The notes: a model not told the origin generated them from the sequence alone. A stretch of 64,000 nt of DNA from BOKV01 sp041397525 (GCA_041397525.1 JAWKWL010000005.1:331903-395902); one strand, 5' to 3'; shown: positions 33,589-42,705, counted from the first letter of the stretch. Translations and numbers: made by a program.

Positions 33589-34239
33589 TCAGTCCTTGCG
33601 AAAGCGCAACAGCGTCATGAAATTGACCTGCTCGCTTGGCTGGTTGCGGAATTCCCCGGTAAAGCAGGTGGTCGTGGTTGTCGAGCCCTGCTTGCGTATA
33701 CCGCGCATCGCCATGCACATGTGCTCTGCCTCGATCATGACCGCGACACCGCGCGGCTGCAGTACATCATCGATGGTATGGGCAATCTGGGCGGTCATGT
33801 TTTCCTGCGTTTGCAGGCGCCGGGCAAAGATTTCGACCGTTCGGGCGATTTTCGAAAGGCCGAGCACCTTGCCGTCCGGCAGATACGCAACATGTGCCTT
33901 GCCGATGATTGGCACCATGTGGTGCTCGCAATGGGAATGGAAGCTGATATCCTTGACCAGCACCATGTCGTCATAGCCGCCGACTTCCTCGAAGGTGCGA
34001 CCGAGAACCGCCTGCGGATCTTCGTCATAGCCTGAAAACAGCTCGCCATACGCCTTTGCAACACGTGATGGCGTATCAATCAGGCCTTCGCGCCCAATGT
34101 CTTCCCCCATCCATTTCAACAGGGTGCGCACGGCATCTTCGGCTTCCGCCTGGCTTGGGCGCTTCGATTTTGGCAGGACTTTGCGACCGCCTGATTTTTC
34201 AAGGCTTTTCAGAATTGCGTCCATGTCTATCTCCCGCAT
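33589..34239 (-). CDS. folE: GTP cyclohydrolase I
   Basis: Converts GTP to 7,8-dihydroneopterin triphosphate, the first step of folate synthesis. 216 residues. Zinc ligands are in S-H-C-E-H-H and in C-M-A-M-R-G; the substrate motif is E-A-E-H-M. The start at 34239 (M-R-E-I-D-M-D-A) follows GAAGG and suits the family; the frame stays open to 34416 with other Met codons (for example 34293). Confidence 0.93.
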   Translation of the reverse strand: MREIDMDAILKSLEKSGGRKVLPKSKRPSQAEAEDAVRTLLKWMGEDIGREGLIDTPSRVAKAYGELFSGYDEDPQAVLGRTFEEVGGYDDMVLVKDISFHSHCEHHMVPIIGKAHVAYLPDGKVLGLSKIARTVEIFARRLQTQENMTAQIAHTIDDVLQPRGVAVMIEAEHMCMAMRGIRKQGSTTTTTCFTGEFRNQPSEQVNFMTLLRFRKD

Positions 34240-34638
34240 GGCGTTACCTTCGGCTTTACGTTTGGTTTCGTTGATCGGACCAGTCGCAGCCATGTTTTTC
34301 ACGCCAGGGCGCACATTTACCCTGAGGGAGATCGGCTTTGGCCGGGTTCCGGGGCTTTCAAGACAAAAACCCGTTTCGGGTCCTGTCTCTCCGGCACGGT
34401 TACCAGACCCCCCCAATATAGTGGCAAATTGCCCGGAGGCAATTGCTCACATGCGCCGCACCATGACGAAAGCGTCAAGGCCCAGTTAATGGCGCAATGC
34501 CTGCTGAACGGCCCGTTCAGCTTCGGTTCAGGGCCGAACCTGCATTTGTGTGACACATGGCACAGCAGGCCCGCAAGGGAACCACCATGTAAGCTGAGTG
34601 GAAGGCGAAACCTTCCGGCAACAAACAGGAGAACTGAA
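34240..34638. other. Divergent intergenic region with tandem hairpins
   Basis: About 400 bp between folE and a small exported protein gene. GCTGAACG/CGTTCAGC (34503-34510 with 34514-34521) is followed by TTCGG/CCGAA (34522-34526 with 34534-34538). No coding frame is convincing. Either strand could carry the structure in a leader. Confidence 0.4.
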
Positions 34639-34923
34639 ATGAAAGCCATCAACCTTCGCAATACAGCAATTGCAGGCTTTGCAGCAGTGGCCATGGTTGC
34701 TGCCGGCTCGCTCACGGCGCCAACCGAAGCCCATGCCAGTGGCAAGGTCGCAGCAGCCATTGTGGGTGGTCTTATCGTTGGCGGAATTATCGCCAATGCG
34801 CATGCCCATCAGCGCGGCCACTATGGCGTGGTCTACGGCCCGCGCTGCCATTGGGAAAAACGCAAGGTATGGAACCCGTATTACGGTCACCGGGTCTGGC
34901 AGAATGTGAAAGTCTGCTACTGA
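34639..34923 (+). CDS. Small exported protein, unknown function
   Basis: 94 residues. A signal (M-K-A-I-N-L-R ... A-H-A-S) is followed by a glycine-rich hydrophobic stretch (A-A-I-V-G-G-L-I-V-G-G-I-I) and a His/Tyr/Trp-rich C-terminus with two cysteines (R-C-H-W-E-K-R ... V-K-V-C-Y). The cysteine-bounded tail resembles other small exported rhizobial proteins of unknown role, including the one at 61038. ATG 34639 follows AGGAG. A strong terminator follows the stop, so it is probably monocistronic. Confidence 0.75.
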   Translation: MKAINLRNTAIAGFAAVAMVAAGSLTAPTEAHASGKVAAAIVGGLIVGGIIANAHAHQRGHYGVVYGPRCHWEKRKVWNPYYGHRVWQNVKVCY

Positions 34924-34954
34924 CCCTTTCCTGTCCGTAAGGGCTGAAATCTCG

Positions 34955-34990
34955 AAAACCCCGGCTGATTGCAATCGCAGCCGGGGTTTT
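34955..34990 (+). terminator. Intrinsic terminator of the small exported protein gene
   Basis: A 13-bp perfect stem (34955-34967 with 34978-34990) with arms AAAACCCCGGCTG and CAGCCGGGGTTTT around a 10-base loop. The T-rich arm ends the stem. Symmetry means it could also act on the minus strand. Confidence 0.85.
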
Positions 34991-35085
34991 GCATTGAGGC
35001 TGACAAAAAGCGCGTGTCTTGGTGAACCGGTCTCGACGCAAGTCCGGCCGATCCCTATATTCAGGGCTGTAACAGGAACACGGCC

Positions 35086-35604
35086 ATGCTTGACAGCGTC
35101 TACAACTCAACGATCCTTGACTATGCCGGCAACATCCAGCGACTGGGTCGGCTCGAAAATCCCGGCGCGACAGCCAAGGCGCATTCCAAACTTTGCGGCT
35201 CCACGGTCATCGTTGACCTGGAAATGGAAGACGGCAAGGTCACGGATTTTGCCCATGAGGTGAAGGCCTGTGCTCTCGGCCAGGCTTCGTCATCGATCAT
35301 GGCCAGAACCGTGATCGGCGCGAGCGGGCAGGAGCTGAAGGAACTCAAACGGGCCATGTATGCCATGCTCAAGGATGGCGGCCCGGCCCCGGACGGCAGG
35401 TTTGCCGAATTCCGCTTCCTCGAACCCGTGCGCGAATACAAGGCGCGCCACGCTTCGACCCTTCTCACCTTCGATGCCGTGGTCGATTGCGTGGAAGAGA
35501 TCGAAGCTCGCCAGAAAACCGAGCGGCGCGAGAAGATCAACAAGGCAAAAGGCGTGGCACTTCACGCCCTTGGCGCTGCCGGCATCAAATACCGGGTCCG
35601 CTGA
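35086..35604 (+). CDS. NifU/IscU-like iron-sulfur scaffold protein
   Basis: 172 residues. The N-terminal IscU-like domain carries M-L-D-S-V-Y-N, L-C-G-S-T, A-C-A-L-G-Q-A-S and a later D-C, giving three conserved cysteines for transient Fe-S cluster assembly. A ~30-residue Lys/Glu-rich helical tail follows. In Hyphomicrobiales this protein is usually next to yidD, as here (10 bp). It is probably a SUF-type accessory scaffold; direct function in this lineage is inferred. Confidence 0.88.
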   Translation: MLDSVYNSTILDYAGNIQRLGRLENPGATAKAHSKLCGSTVIVDLEMEDGKVTDFAHEVKACALGQASSSIMARTVIGASGQELKELKRAMYAMLKDGGPAPDGRFAEFRFLEPVREYKARHASTLLTFDAVVDCVEEIEARQKTERREKINKAKGVALHALGAAGIKYRVR

Positions 35605-35614
35605 GTATCCAGCA

Positions 35615-35887
35615 ATGGTCTCGCGAAACTGGCAGGGCGAATGGCCAAAGACACCGGGTCGCTTGATCGGCATCGGTCTGATCCGGCTTTACCAATTGAC
35701 GCTTTCGGGTTTCATCGGCAATTCCTGCCGCCATCATCCCACCTGTTCAGAATTCGGATACGAGGCTGTGGCTCGCCACGGTCTTATACCCGGTTCATGG
35801 CTGACCTTCTGGCGCGTGATCCGCTGCAATCCATGGGGCACCAGCGGGCATGATCCGGTACCGCACAAGATGCGCTGGTGGCGATGA
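35615..35887 (+). CDS. yidD: Membrane protein insertion efficiency factor YidD
   Basis: 90 residues. Family signature L-I-R-L-Y-Q-L-T-L-S followed by N-S-C-R-H-H-P-T-C-S-E-F, then the C-N-P-W-G motif. YidD is an amphipathic peripheral membrane protein that assists YidC-dependent insertion. ATG 35615 is 10 bp after the scaffold stop, indicating one operon. Confidence 0.95.
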   Translation: MVSRNWQGEWPKTPGRLIGIGLIRLYQLTLSGFIGNSCRHHPTCSEFGYEAVARHGLIPGSWLTFWRVIRCNPWGTSGHDPVPHKMRWWR

Positions 35888-36050
35888 CTGTTTCCTGGCC
35901 TATGTGACTTTTTGCACATCTGCCGCCGATCTCTGGTCTATTCTCCAGTTCTACCCGATCTCCATGGCGGGCGTCCTGGTGGCTCGCGACAAAGTCGCCG
36001 ATGCCGGGAATTTCGTCATGCGGGATGGTCTGACCCGAGGAGAACCACGA

Positions 36051-37133
36051 ATGAATGATTTAACACGCAAATTTGGCCGTTTTCTTGCAGTATCATCACT
36101 ATCACTTCTGGCTTTGGGTTCATTTGCCCACCAGGCCGCGGCAGGGCTTCCCAAGTCCGCCCTTGGCGCGATTGCGGTTTCCCCGGACGGAAAGACGATT
36201 GCAGCGGCCGGCGACAACCGGGTGCTCTATCTGCTTGATGCCGACACGCTTGATGTCCGCGAGCGCATCTGGATAAAATTGAGCCCGATGTCGCTGTTCT
36301 GGACCAAGGACGGCAAGACACTGGTCATGCAGCATACCGATGATGTGCTGGCATTGCTGGACACCTCGACCTGGGAGCAGCGCGGCGAAATTCCGAAATT
36401 CAACAAGATTTCCTTCGCCCCGCAATCCGAAATGGTGGTCACCGCAGTCCAGGGAGAGCGCAATGACGACCACTACAAGACGATCCTGCGCGTTCACGAT
36501 CTTAACACCGGCAAGATGCTGAAGGAAAACGAGCTGGACTATGAGATCGTCAGTATTGCAACAACGCCGGATGCATCGCGCACAGTCATTGCGACCAAGG
36601 AGGTCGACAATGAGGCGGAAGCCAAGGTCGACCCCGCTGCTGATTTAAAGGATATCGAGAAGGAAACCGCCCAAAAGAAGGGCGATGGAAAGACCATGGA
36701 TTTCGCCTGGTTTGACAGCGACTTGAAAGAGACAGCAAGAATAACGAGTTGGTATTCGACCTATTACACCGACGGTCTGCACCTGCATGACGGCAAGACC
36801 TATCTGTTGTCCTATGGCACTTCCGCTGTCATCAGCGAGAACGGAGATGCCGAACTGTTCCAGTCTTACGGGCCCAATACAAGTTATGGCTATGGCTTCA
36901 CCGCGGACAATTCGACCATGATTTCGGGCGGACTATCGAGCGGTACCCTGTTCGACATCGCTTCCCGGACGGAAACAAATTTCGACCTTGGTGAGAGATT
37001 GCCCGGTTGGCCTGAATACATTCAGGGCGTCACTGTCGCGCCGGACGGAACTATCATCGGCGGCACTTCCGCATATCGGGTGATGAAGATGTCACCTGAT
37101 GGCAAGGTCGAATTGGTCAAGCCGGTATTTTGA
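36051..37133 (+). CDS. Exported beta-propeller-like (WD40/YVTN) protein
   Basis: 360 residues with a Sec signal ending near A-A-A. Repeated blades are visible, such as G-A-I-A-V-S-P-D-G-K-T-I-A, L-L-D-A-D-T and W-T-K-D-G-K-T-L-V, fitting a periplasmic seven-bladed propeller. Function unknown; probably a protein-interaction scaffold. ATG 36051 follows GAGGAG; the frame is open to 35850, overlapping yidD, without a signal. Confidence 0.75.
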   Translation: MNDLTRKFGRFLAVSSLSLLALGSFAHQAAAGLPKSALGAIAVSPDGKTIAAAGDNRVLYLLDADTLDVRERIWIKLSPMSLFWTKDGKTLVMQHTDDVLALLDTSTWEQRGEIPKFNKISFAPQSEMVVTAVQGERNDDHYKTILRVHDLNTGKMLKENELDYEIVSIATTPDASRTVIATKEVDNEAEAKVDPAADLKDIEKETAQKKGDGKTMDFAWFDSDLKETARITSWYSTYYTDGLHLHDGKTYLLSYGTSAVISENGDAELFQSYGPNTSYGYGFTADNSTMISGGLSSGTLFDIASRTETNFDLGERLPGWPEYIQGVTVAPDGTIIGGTSAYRVMKMSPDGKVELVKPVF

Positions 37134-37156
37134 ACCGCGAAACAGCATGACAACAA

Positions 37157-37199
37157 GCTTTCCCGGGGGTAGAAGGCCCACGTACCACCTCGGGAAAGC
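37157..37199 (+). promoter_or_regulatory. SD-sequestering hairpin before the asparaginase gene
   Basis: GCTTTCCCG (37157-37165) pairs perfectly with CGGGAAAGC (37191-37199); an inner GGTA/TACC (37168-37171 with 37183-37186) stacks inside. The SD GGGAAAG is within the 3' arm, four bases before ATG 37203. Folding would hide the ribosome-binding site. No T-run follows, so it is not a terminator. Confidence 0.55.
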
Positions 37200-37202
37200 C
37201 AA

Positions 37203-38216
37203 ATGTCGACCAGAATGACAAATCCAGCCACCGTCGAAGTAACTCGTGGGAACTTTGTGGAATGCCGCCACAGTGTTGATATCATCATTGCTGATACTGC
37301 GGGCAGGGTGGTGCGCTCATTCGGCGATCCTGAGCGCCGTACTTTCCCGCGTTCTGCCATCAAGGCATTGCAGGCGCTGCCATTTGTTGAATCGGGCGCC
37401 GTTGACCGGCTGAAACTTGAAACACGCCATGTCGCGCTTTCCTGCGCATCCCACAATGGCGAGGAAATGCATGTTGCAGGTGCAAGGCAGATGCTGTCGG
37501 CAGCCGGCCTCGGCGAACATTGCCTTGAATGTGGTGCGCAATTGCCGGACCGCCAGCCAGACCGCGACCGATTGGCAGTGCAGGGCGTTTCGCCTGGTGC
37601 CATTCACAACAATTGCTCGGGCAAGCATTCAGGCTTTCTGTGCTTTGCCGTGGAGGAGGGCATGGATCCGCAGGGTTATGTCCGTGTTGGCCATCGGGTT
37701 CAAAAGGCGATTGCAGGAACGCTGGAAGAGGTCACCGGCGCACCCCATCGCGAGGACAATCACGCGATTGATGGCTGCTCAATCCCGACCTATGGAATTG
37801 CGCTACAAAATCTCGCATCGGCGTTCGCCCGGTTTTCTGTCGGAGAAGATGCAGGACGCGAGCGTTCACGGGCCATGATCCGGATTCGCGATGCCTGCAT
37901 GGCTCATCCTGAAATGGTCGCCGGAACCGAGCGGTTTGATACCGCGATCATGTCGGCACTGAAGGGCAGGGTGTTCACCAAGTCCGGTGCCGAGGGGGTG
38001 TTCGTCGCAGCCTTGCCGGAAAAGGGAATGGGCATTGCCTTGAAGGTGCATGACGGTGCAGAGCGTGCATCACAAGTGGCAATCGCAGCCTGCATTGAAT
38101 CTCTTCTTGAACTTGACGAAACAGAAGCAAAGGCCCTGAAAGGACTCAGCAATCCTGTTCTTCTGAACCGCAATGGCATTGCAATTGGAAATGTCAGGCC
38201 CGCATTTTCGTTGTGA
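37203..38216 (+). CDS. Class 3 (Rhizobium etli ReAV-type) L-asparaginase
   Basis: Hydrolyses L-asparagine to aspartate and ammonia. 337 residues of the Asparaginase_II family (PF06089). The residues known for ReAV fit: Ser51 and Lys54 in R-S-A-I-K, Ser83 in S-C-A-S-H-N, and the metal/catalytic set Cys138, Lys141 in N-N-C-S-G-K-H and Cys192 in D-G-C-S-I-P. It is unrelated to E. coli AnsA/AnsB and to plant-type enzymes. Start ATG 37203; ATG 37215 is an alternative. A hairpin overlaps the SD. Its stop abuts the convergent synthase stop. Confidence 0.9.
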   Translation: MSTRMTNPATVEVTRGNFVECRHSVDIIIADTAGRVVRSFGDPERRTFPRSAIKALQALPFVESGAVDRLKLETRHVALSCASHNGEEMHVAGARQMLSAAGLGEHCLECGAQLPDRQPDRDRLAVQGVSPGAIHNNCSGKHSGFLCFAVEEGMDPQGYVRVGHRVQKAIAGTLEEVTGAPHREDNHAIDGCSIPTYGIALQNLASAFARFSVGEDAGRERSRAMIRIRDACMAHPEMVAGTERFDTAIMSALKGRVFTKSGAEGVFVAALPEKGMGIALKVHDGAERASQVAIAACIESLLELDETEAKALKGLSNPVLLNRNGIAIGNVRPAFSL

Positions 38217-39740
38217 TCAGTCCAACCGGCCCATCAGCCGGTCCATCGGCGCATAGTCATCGCTCAACACCGGCGTATCAATCTGTGCAAGCATTCGCTC
38301 CATTGCAGCCTGCGGCAGCTTTCCGAATTTGTGCCTGTCGGGTTCCGGTCCATCGATGAGATCACGACCGCTCGGTGTTGTGCCGGCAAGCACCACGAAG
38401 ATCGCGCGCTCGTCGCCATTTGGACGCTGACGCTCCGTCCATATCTCGACGACCGGAAATACCGCGCGCAAGGTCCGCGACAGAGCGGAAAGTGCCCGCA
38501 GCCTGTCGAAATGATCAACCACATTCATCAGGAATATGCCGTCATCCTGCAGGCGTAAGCGGACGAGCTCGAAAAATTCCTGCGTGACGAGATGTGCCGG
38601 GACCGCAATATCAGTGAATGCATCGCCTATTATGACATCGTATCGACTGTCGTCGCGAGCAAGGAGCATCCGGGCATCTTCATGGACAATGCGGGTTTCT
38701 GAAGGATCAAACCACATTCTGGATATGGCAAGCTGGGTAACTGCGGGATCTATCTCTGCAACGGTCATCGCGGTGACAGCTGGGTCGCCAGTCCATGCAC
38801 GCGGAATGGAGTATGAGCCGCCACCGATGAAATAGGTTGAAAACTGGTTCCCTTCCATCCGCATCCGGGCCAGTTCCGCAAGCAATGCAGCATGCGGCGT
38901 GACCAGTCGTTTGGGGTCATTCTCGACTGCGATGCCGTGGCCGAGATGGTCGAGCACCATCACCCTTGCTGGTGCCCGTGCTTCCCTGGAAGCGTCCAGG
39001 ATGCGGATGCAGAAATACTGGCTTTCCTTTGTGCACGGGTCGGAAAGCCCGATAGTGCTTGCTGAAATCGCACCGACGGAAACCATGGCCACCATGATGG
39101 TTGCAAAGCCACGCATTCCCGTTGGTCGCGACAGGGCAAACATCACCGTCGCTGCCAGAACATAAATCCCGGCAACCACGGAAAGTGTCCGCACCGAGCC
39201 CAGCCAGGAGATGAACAGGAATCCGGCAAGCAGGGTTCCCGCGATTGCGCCAAGCGCGCTTGCTGCAAACATTGCGCCCAGAGCCCTGCCGCCCTTGTCG
39301 GGTGATGAAAGGACAGCGACATGCGACAGCACTGGAGCCGGAATCCCGGCAAAGAAGGACGGCAGGAAAAATACGAGGCTGCAAAGCACAGTGATTGCTG
39401 CCAGCGGAGATTCAATCCCTGCAATCACCGGGCCTGCACTTGTGCGCAAAATCAGCACTGCAAGAACCGTGGAAATTGCTGCAAATGCCATGCTCCAGGC
39501 AGTCAGCCGCATGCTGATATCCGGCTGCTTGCCTGCAACCAGCCCGCCGACCCAGTGTCCTGCGGAAAAGCCGGCCAGAACCACCGCGATGACGGACGTC
39601 CAGGTATAGAGCGACATGCCGAGATACGGCGCCAGCATTCTTCCGGCCACGATCTCTACGACAAGACTGGCCGCCGAAACCATCGCCTGCAGGAATATGA
39701 GGAGCGCCAGTGATGTTCCAGTCTCGGCCTTTCCGGTCAT
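38217..39740 (-). CDS. Membrane-fused spermidine synthase-like protein
   Basis: 507 residues. The N-terminal ~215 residues hold about seven membrane segments, MFS-like, and the rest is a soluble spermidine-synthase-like Rossmann domain (G-G-G-S-Y-S-I-P, V-A-E-I-D-P, E-D-A-R-M-L-L-A, G-D-A-F). Such fusions are common in proteobacteria; transfer of an aminopropyl group is not proven. The G-G-x-G-like motif and acidic residues appear intact. The stop immediately abuts the asparaginase stop. Confidence 0.85.
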   Translation of the reverse strand: MTGKAETGTSLALLIFLQAMVSAASLVVEIVAGRMLAPYLGMSLYTWTSVIAVVLAGFSAGHWVGGLVAGKQPDISMRLTAWSMAFAAISTVLAVLILRTSAGPVIAGIESPLAAITVLCSLVFFLPSFFAGIPAPVLSHVAVLSSPDKGGRALGAMFAASALGAIAGTLLAGFLFISWLGSVRTLSVVAGIYVLAATVMFALSRPTGMRGFATIMVAMVSVGAISASTIGLSDPCTKESQYFCIRILDASREARAPARVMVLDHLGHGIAVENDPKRLVTPHAALLAELARMRMEGNQFSTYFIGGGSYSIPRAWTGDPAVTAMTVAEIDPAVTQLAISRMWFDPSETRIVHEDARMLLARDDSRYDVIIGDAFTDIAVPAHLVTQEFFELVRLRLQDDGIFLMNVVDHFDRLRALSALSRTLRAVFPVVEIWTERQRPNGDERAIFVVLAGTTPSGRDLIDGPEPDRHKFGKLPQAAMERMLAQIDTPVLSDDYAPMDRLMGRLD

Positions 39741-39973
39741 CGTGCAGTCTTCCTTGCGCGGGCTGGTGAATCATGCGGGCTTGGCTATTGCATATCAAAA
39801 ACGCAATTTGTTACTTCCCGCAAGGCCCGGACTTCAATCACTTTCTCAAGGCCGGTATGATTCAGTTCCTGAACATCGCAAAATCACTGCAAGTGCCTGA
39901 ATTGACTCATGCATGGCGGTTGAATCTCTACCTGAACAAAAGGGCAGATCGGCCTTTCACCAGTGGTCAACCG

Positions 39974-40735
39974 TCAAATGCCCGCCCGCCCCAGATCGAT
40001 GATGAAACTTTGCGCGGTTGCAGCCGATCCGTCATCGGCACAAAGCCAAAGGATGATCTGGTTGTGCTCATCGGGATAGAGCCGGCGCTTGATGCATTGC
40101 ATCTCCATTGATGAAGCCTCGCCTTCCGGCGTCCACCATTTTTCCAGTTGCCGCTCGGTGAATACCCAGCCCGGCAAAACGGTGTTGACGCGGATGTTCA
40201 TTGGCCCAAGCGTTCGTGCCATGGTGGTGGTCAAGCCCTGCACGGCGGACTTGGCCGTGGCATAACCGGGGAACATGTCCTCCTTCAGCAGCCATGACGC
40301 GGAGCCCATATTGACGATTGCCCCGCCGTCATTCTCGGCAATGATTGGTGCTGCCGCCTGGATCGCAAAGAACTGGTGGCGCAAGTTCACCGCAAAACGG
40401 TCATCCCAGTAGTCTTGCGTCACCTCACGCCAGTCATGCCGGTCGTCATGCGCTGCATTGTTGACAAGTGCCTTCAGGCCGCCTAGGTCGCTTGCCGCAT
40501 CCTCTATCGCCACCTTCAGTGCATCCGTATCGCGCAGGTCAAGTGCCCGGAACCAGGGTTTTGGCCCGGTGCATTCACCGATCACCTTGTCTGCTGCATC
40601 CTTGTTGATATCGACAAAGGCGACCCGTGCACCCTGCGCGGAAAACAGCCGGACCAGCGACGCGCCAATGCCGGCTGCGCCACCCGTGATAAAAACGGGA
40701 CGGTTCTTGAGTGAAGGGTAATTTGCGTAGGTCAT
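39974..40735 (-). CDS. Short-chain dehydrogenase/reductase
   Basis: 253 residues, classical SDR. Cofactor motif T-G-G-A-A-G-I-G (17-24), N-N-A-A (92-95), catalytic Tyr158-A-T-A-Lys162 with a Ser near 145-147. Asp42 at the end of beta-2 (V-D-I-N) suggests NAD preference. Substrate unknown; similar enzymes act on sugars or steroids. Located between the synthase and the mla cluster, same strand, without obvious link to either. Confidence 0.88.
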   Translation of the reverse strand: MTYANYPSLKNRPVFITGGAAGIGASLVRLFSAQGARVAFVDINKDAADKVIGECTGPKPWFRALDLRDTDALKVAIEDAASDLGGLKALVNNAAHDDRHDWREVTQDYWDDRFAVNLRHQFFAIQAAAPIIAENDGGAIVNMGSASWLLKEDMFPGYATAKSAVQGLTTTMARTLGPMNIRVNTVLPGWVFTERQLEKWWTPEGEASSMEMQCIKRRLYPDEHNQIILWLCADDGSAATAQSFIIDLGRAGI

Positions 40736-40808
40736 GGGACTTCTCCTTTGGAACGTTTGTTAGGCGTCCAACGGATTCAGGGCAAGGGCGCAATCACGGC
40801 AGCCCTGT

Positions 40809-41867
40809 CTATAATTGATCTTCGCTCCAGGTCACGATTTCACGCGCAGTATTGGTGAACAGCCCGCCCATTGCGGCAATCGCAACTTCGGGATCAATGG
40901 ATCTTGCCGCCTCTTCGGCGACAAACCGTTTTGCTGCAATGATCGCGCCATCGCGGTCGACGATCTTTGCATAGAGATCGATGATTGCCGCCGGATTTTC
41001 GTAAGCACGGAAGTGGAAATAGCGGATATCGATATTTAGCCGGTGCTCCGGATCGAGCGCATCCGCTGGACGCAACACCGCAGTGTCAAGACCTGCATTT
41101 TCAAATCCCTGGATGAGTTTGGTCTGGAACAGGTTCGGCAGGTTATCGGTCCATTTGGCGGTTCCCAATTGTCCCCACTGGACCGGGCTGCGCAGCTCAA
41201 GCACCTTGTCGGTATTGAGCGACAGCAGTACAGTCGGTTCACCAATTGCAAGCTGCCAGGTAACCGGTTCAGCCAGCGGCGGGAAGTCCTTTGGCGGGAT
41301 CAGATCAGTCAGCACTCCATTCTTTTCCTCGGCTCCACCAGTCATTCGCTCAAGTCCCTTGAGAATATTCTCGAAGCGATCCTTGTTGCCGCTGAACACG
41401 GTTTCGAGACTGCCAAGCGCGCGCGCTGCCGCCTGTGTCCAGCTGCGCGATGCCAGCGGGTCCGCAATGATGACAGGCGGTTCACCATTTTCCGAATTGA
41501 GCAATGGTGATTGCGCTGTACCGCCCGTCAGCATCACATTGGCGGCACCCGTCAGGCCCTCGTAGTCAATCCCGGCGGTCGTGTCCTGCCGTACCGGAGT
41601 GCGGGCATCAACCGACACGATGGCAATGAACGCATCGGGACGGGCCGCATCCAGCGTCAGGTCGCGGATTTCACCGACCTGCAACCCGTTGAAAAGCACC
41701 TTGCCGCCGCGCGCCATGCCGGAGACCGATACCGGATAGACAATCCGGTATTCGGCTCGAGGTCCGAAGCCGCCATTGTTTTCCAGCCAGTAGACAAAAC
41801 CGGCCCCGCCTGCCAGCGCCACCAGCGCAAAGATCGCGATCAGCAGATATCGTGCATTGAATTCCAC
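40809..41867 (-). CDS. MlaD-domain protein fused to an auxiliary lipoprotein-like (PqiC/ABC_trans_aux) domain
   Basis: 352 residues. One membrane segment (8-28), an MCE/MlaD domain (about 38-114; V-L-F-N-G-L-Q-V-G-E-I), a short helical stretch (140-180), and then a domain like the PqiC auxiliary component (about 185-352; L-N-T-D-K-V-L, W-T-D-N-L-P, G-F-E-N-A-G, I-R-Y-F-H-F-R-A-Y). In other rhizobia these two parts are usually separate proteins, the second a lipoprotein. Here no lipobox separates them, and the usual long MCE helical tail is shortened. Role: phospholipid transport between membranes with MlaE and MlaF. Confidence 0.85.
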   Translation of the reverse strand: MEFNARYLLIAIFALVALAGGAGFVYWLENNGGFGPRAEYRIVYPVSVSGMARGGKVLFNGLQVGEIRDLTLDAARPDAFIAIVSVDARTPVRQDTTAGIDYEGLTGAANVMLTGGTAQSPLLNSENGEPPVIIADPLASRSWTQAAARALGSLETVFSGNKDRFENILKGLERMTGGAEEKNGVLTDLIPPKDFPPLAEPVTWQLAIGEPTVLLSLNTDKVLELRSPVQWGQLGTAKWTDNLPNLFQTKLIQGFENAGLDTAVLRPADALDPEHRLNIDIRYFHFRAYENPAAIIDLYAKIVDRDGAIIAAKRFVAEEAARSIDPEVAIAAMGGLFTNTAREIVTWSEDQL

Positions 41868-41916
41868 GGTTTTCTCCTCCTTGCCCTGCGGCCAGCCCCG
41901 GCGGGTCGCCCGAAGA

Positions 41917-42705
41917 TTAGTGTGCCTTTGCCAAGACGCTGCCGCGACTGCCCCGGAAATACGACTTCACCCACGGATGATTGCTCTTGAGCATCGCGTC
42001 GACATTCCCATCGGCAACGATGCGCCCGTCCGAGACCACAGCAATCCTGTCGGTAATGGCATAGAGGCTCGAAAGGTCATGCGTGACGAGAAAGACGGTC
42101 AGGCCCAATGTCGTCTGCAGGGTTCGTATCAACTCATCGAAATCACCCGCCGAAATCGGGTCAAGCCCGGAAGTCGGTTCATCCAGCAGCACGAATTCCG
42201 GGTCGAGCACCAGCGCACGGGCAAGCGCCACGCGCTTGGTCATGCCGCCCGAGAGTTGCGAAGGCAGCTTGTCGCCGTCGGCCTTGCTGAGGCCGACCAT
42301 CTCCAGCTTCACATCCGTCATCTCGTCCATCATGCGCTGCGAAATCGCGAGGTTCTCGCGCATCTGGAATTGCAGGTTCTGACGCACCGTGAGCGAGGAG
42401 AAGAGTGCCCCGTGCTGGAACATCACGCCGGTACGCCGCTGCACCCGCTGTCGCTCTTCCACGCCAAGCGCCGAGGTGTCCAGTCCAAAAAGCCTGATAC
42501 TGCCGGAAGTCTTGGGCAACAGGCCAATGATTGTCCGCAGCAAGACTGACTTGCCGCTGCCGGAACTGCCGACAATGCCGAGAATTTCGCCGCGCCGTAC
42601 ATCAATCGACAGTCCGCTCAGCACATCCTTTTGGCCAAGATGCACCGTGAGATCACTGACCTCCACCACCAGTCCGTTCCTGTCTGCCGGTCCCGCCATC
42701 ATCAC
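41917..42705 (-). CDS. mlaF: ATP-binding protein of the MCE/Mla phospholipid transporter
   Basis: 262 residues. Walker A G-S-S-G-S-G-K-S, signature L-S-G-G-M-T-K-R (with T replacing the usual Q), Walker B F-V-L-L-D-E-P-T and switch H in V-T-H-D. It powers the MlaE permease. ATG 42705 overlaps the mlaE stop by four bases (ATGA), so translation is coupled. The MlaD fusion gene starts 50 bp downstream. Confidence 0.92.
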   Translation of the reverse strand: MMMAGPADRNGLVVEVSDLTVHLGQKDVLSGLSIDVRRGEILGIVGSSGSGKSVLLRTIIGLLPKTSGSIRLFGLDTSALGVEERQRVQRRTGVMFQHGALFSSLTVRQNLQFQMRENLAISQRMMDEMTDVKLEMVGLSKADGDKLPSQLSGGMTKRVALARALVLDPEFVLLDEPTSGLDPISAGDFDELIRTLQTTLGLTVFLVTHDLSSLYAITDRIAVVSDGRIVADGNVDAMLKSNHPWVKSYFRGSRGSVLAKAH

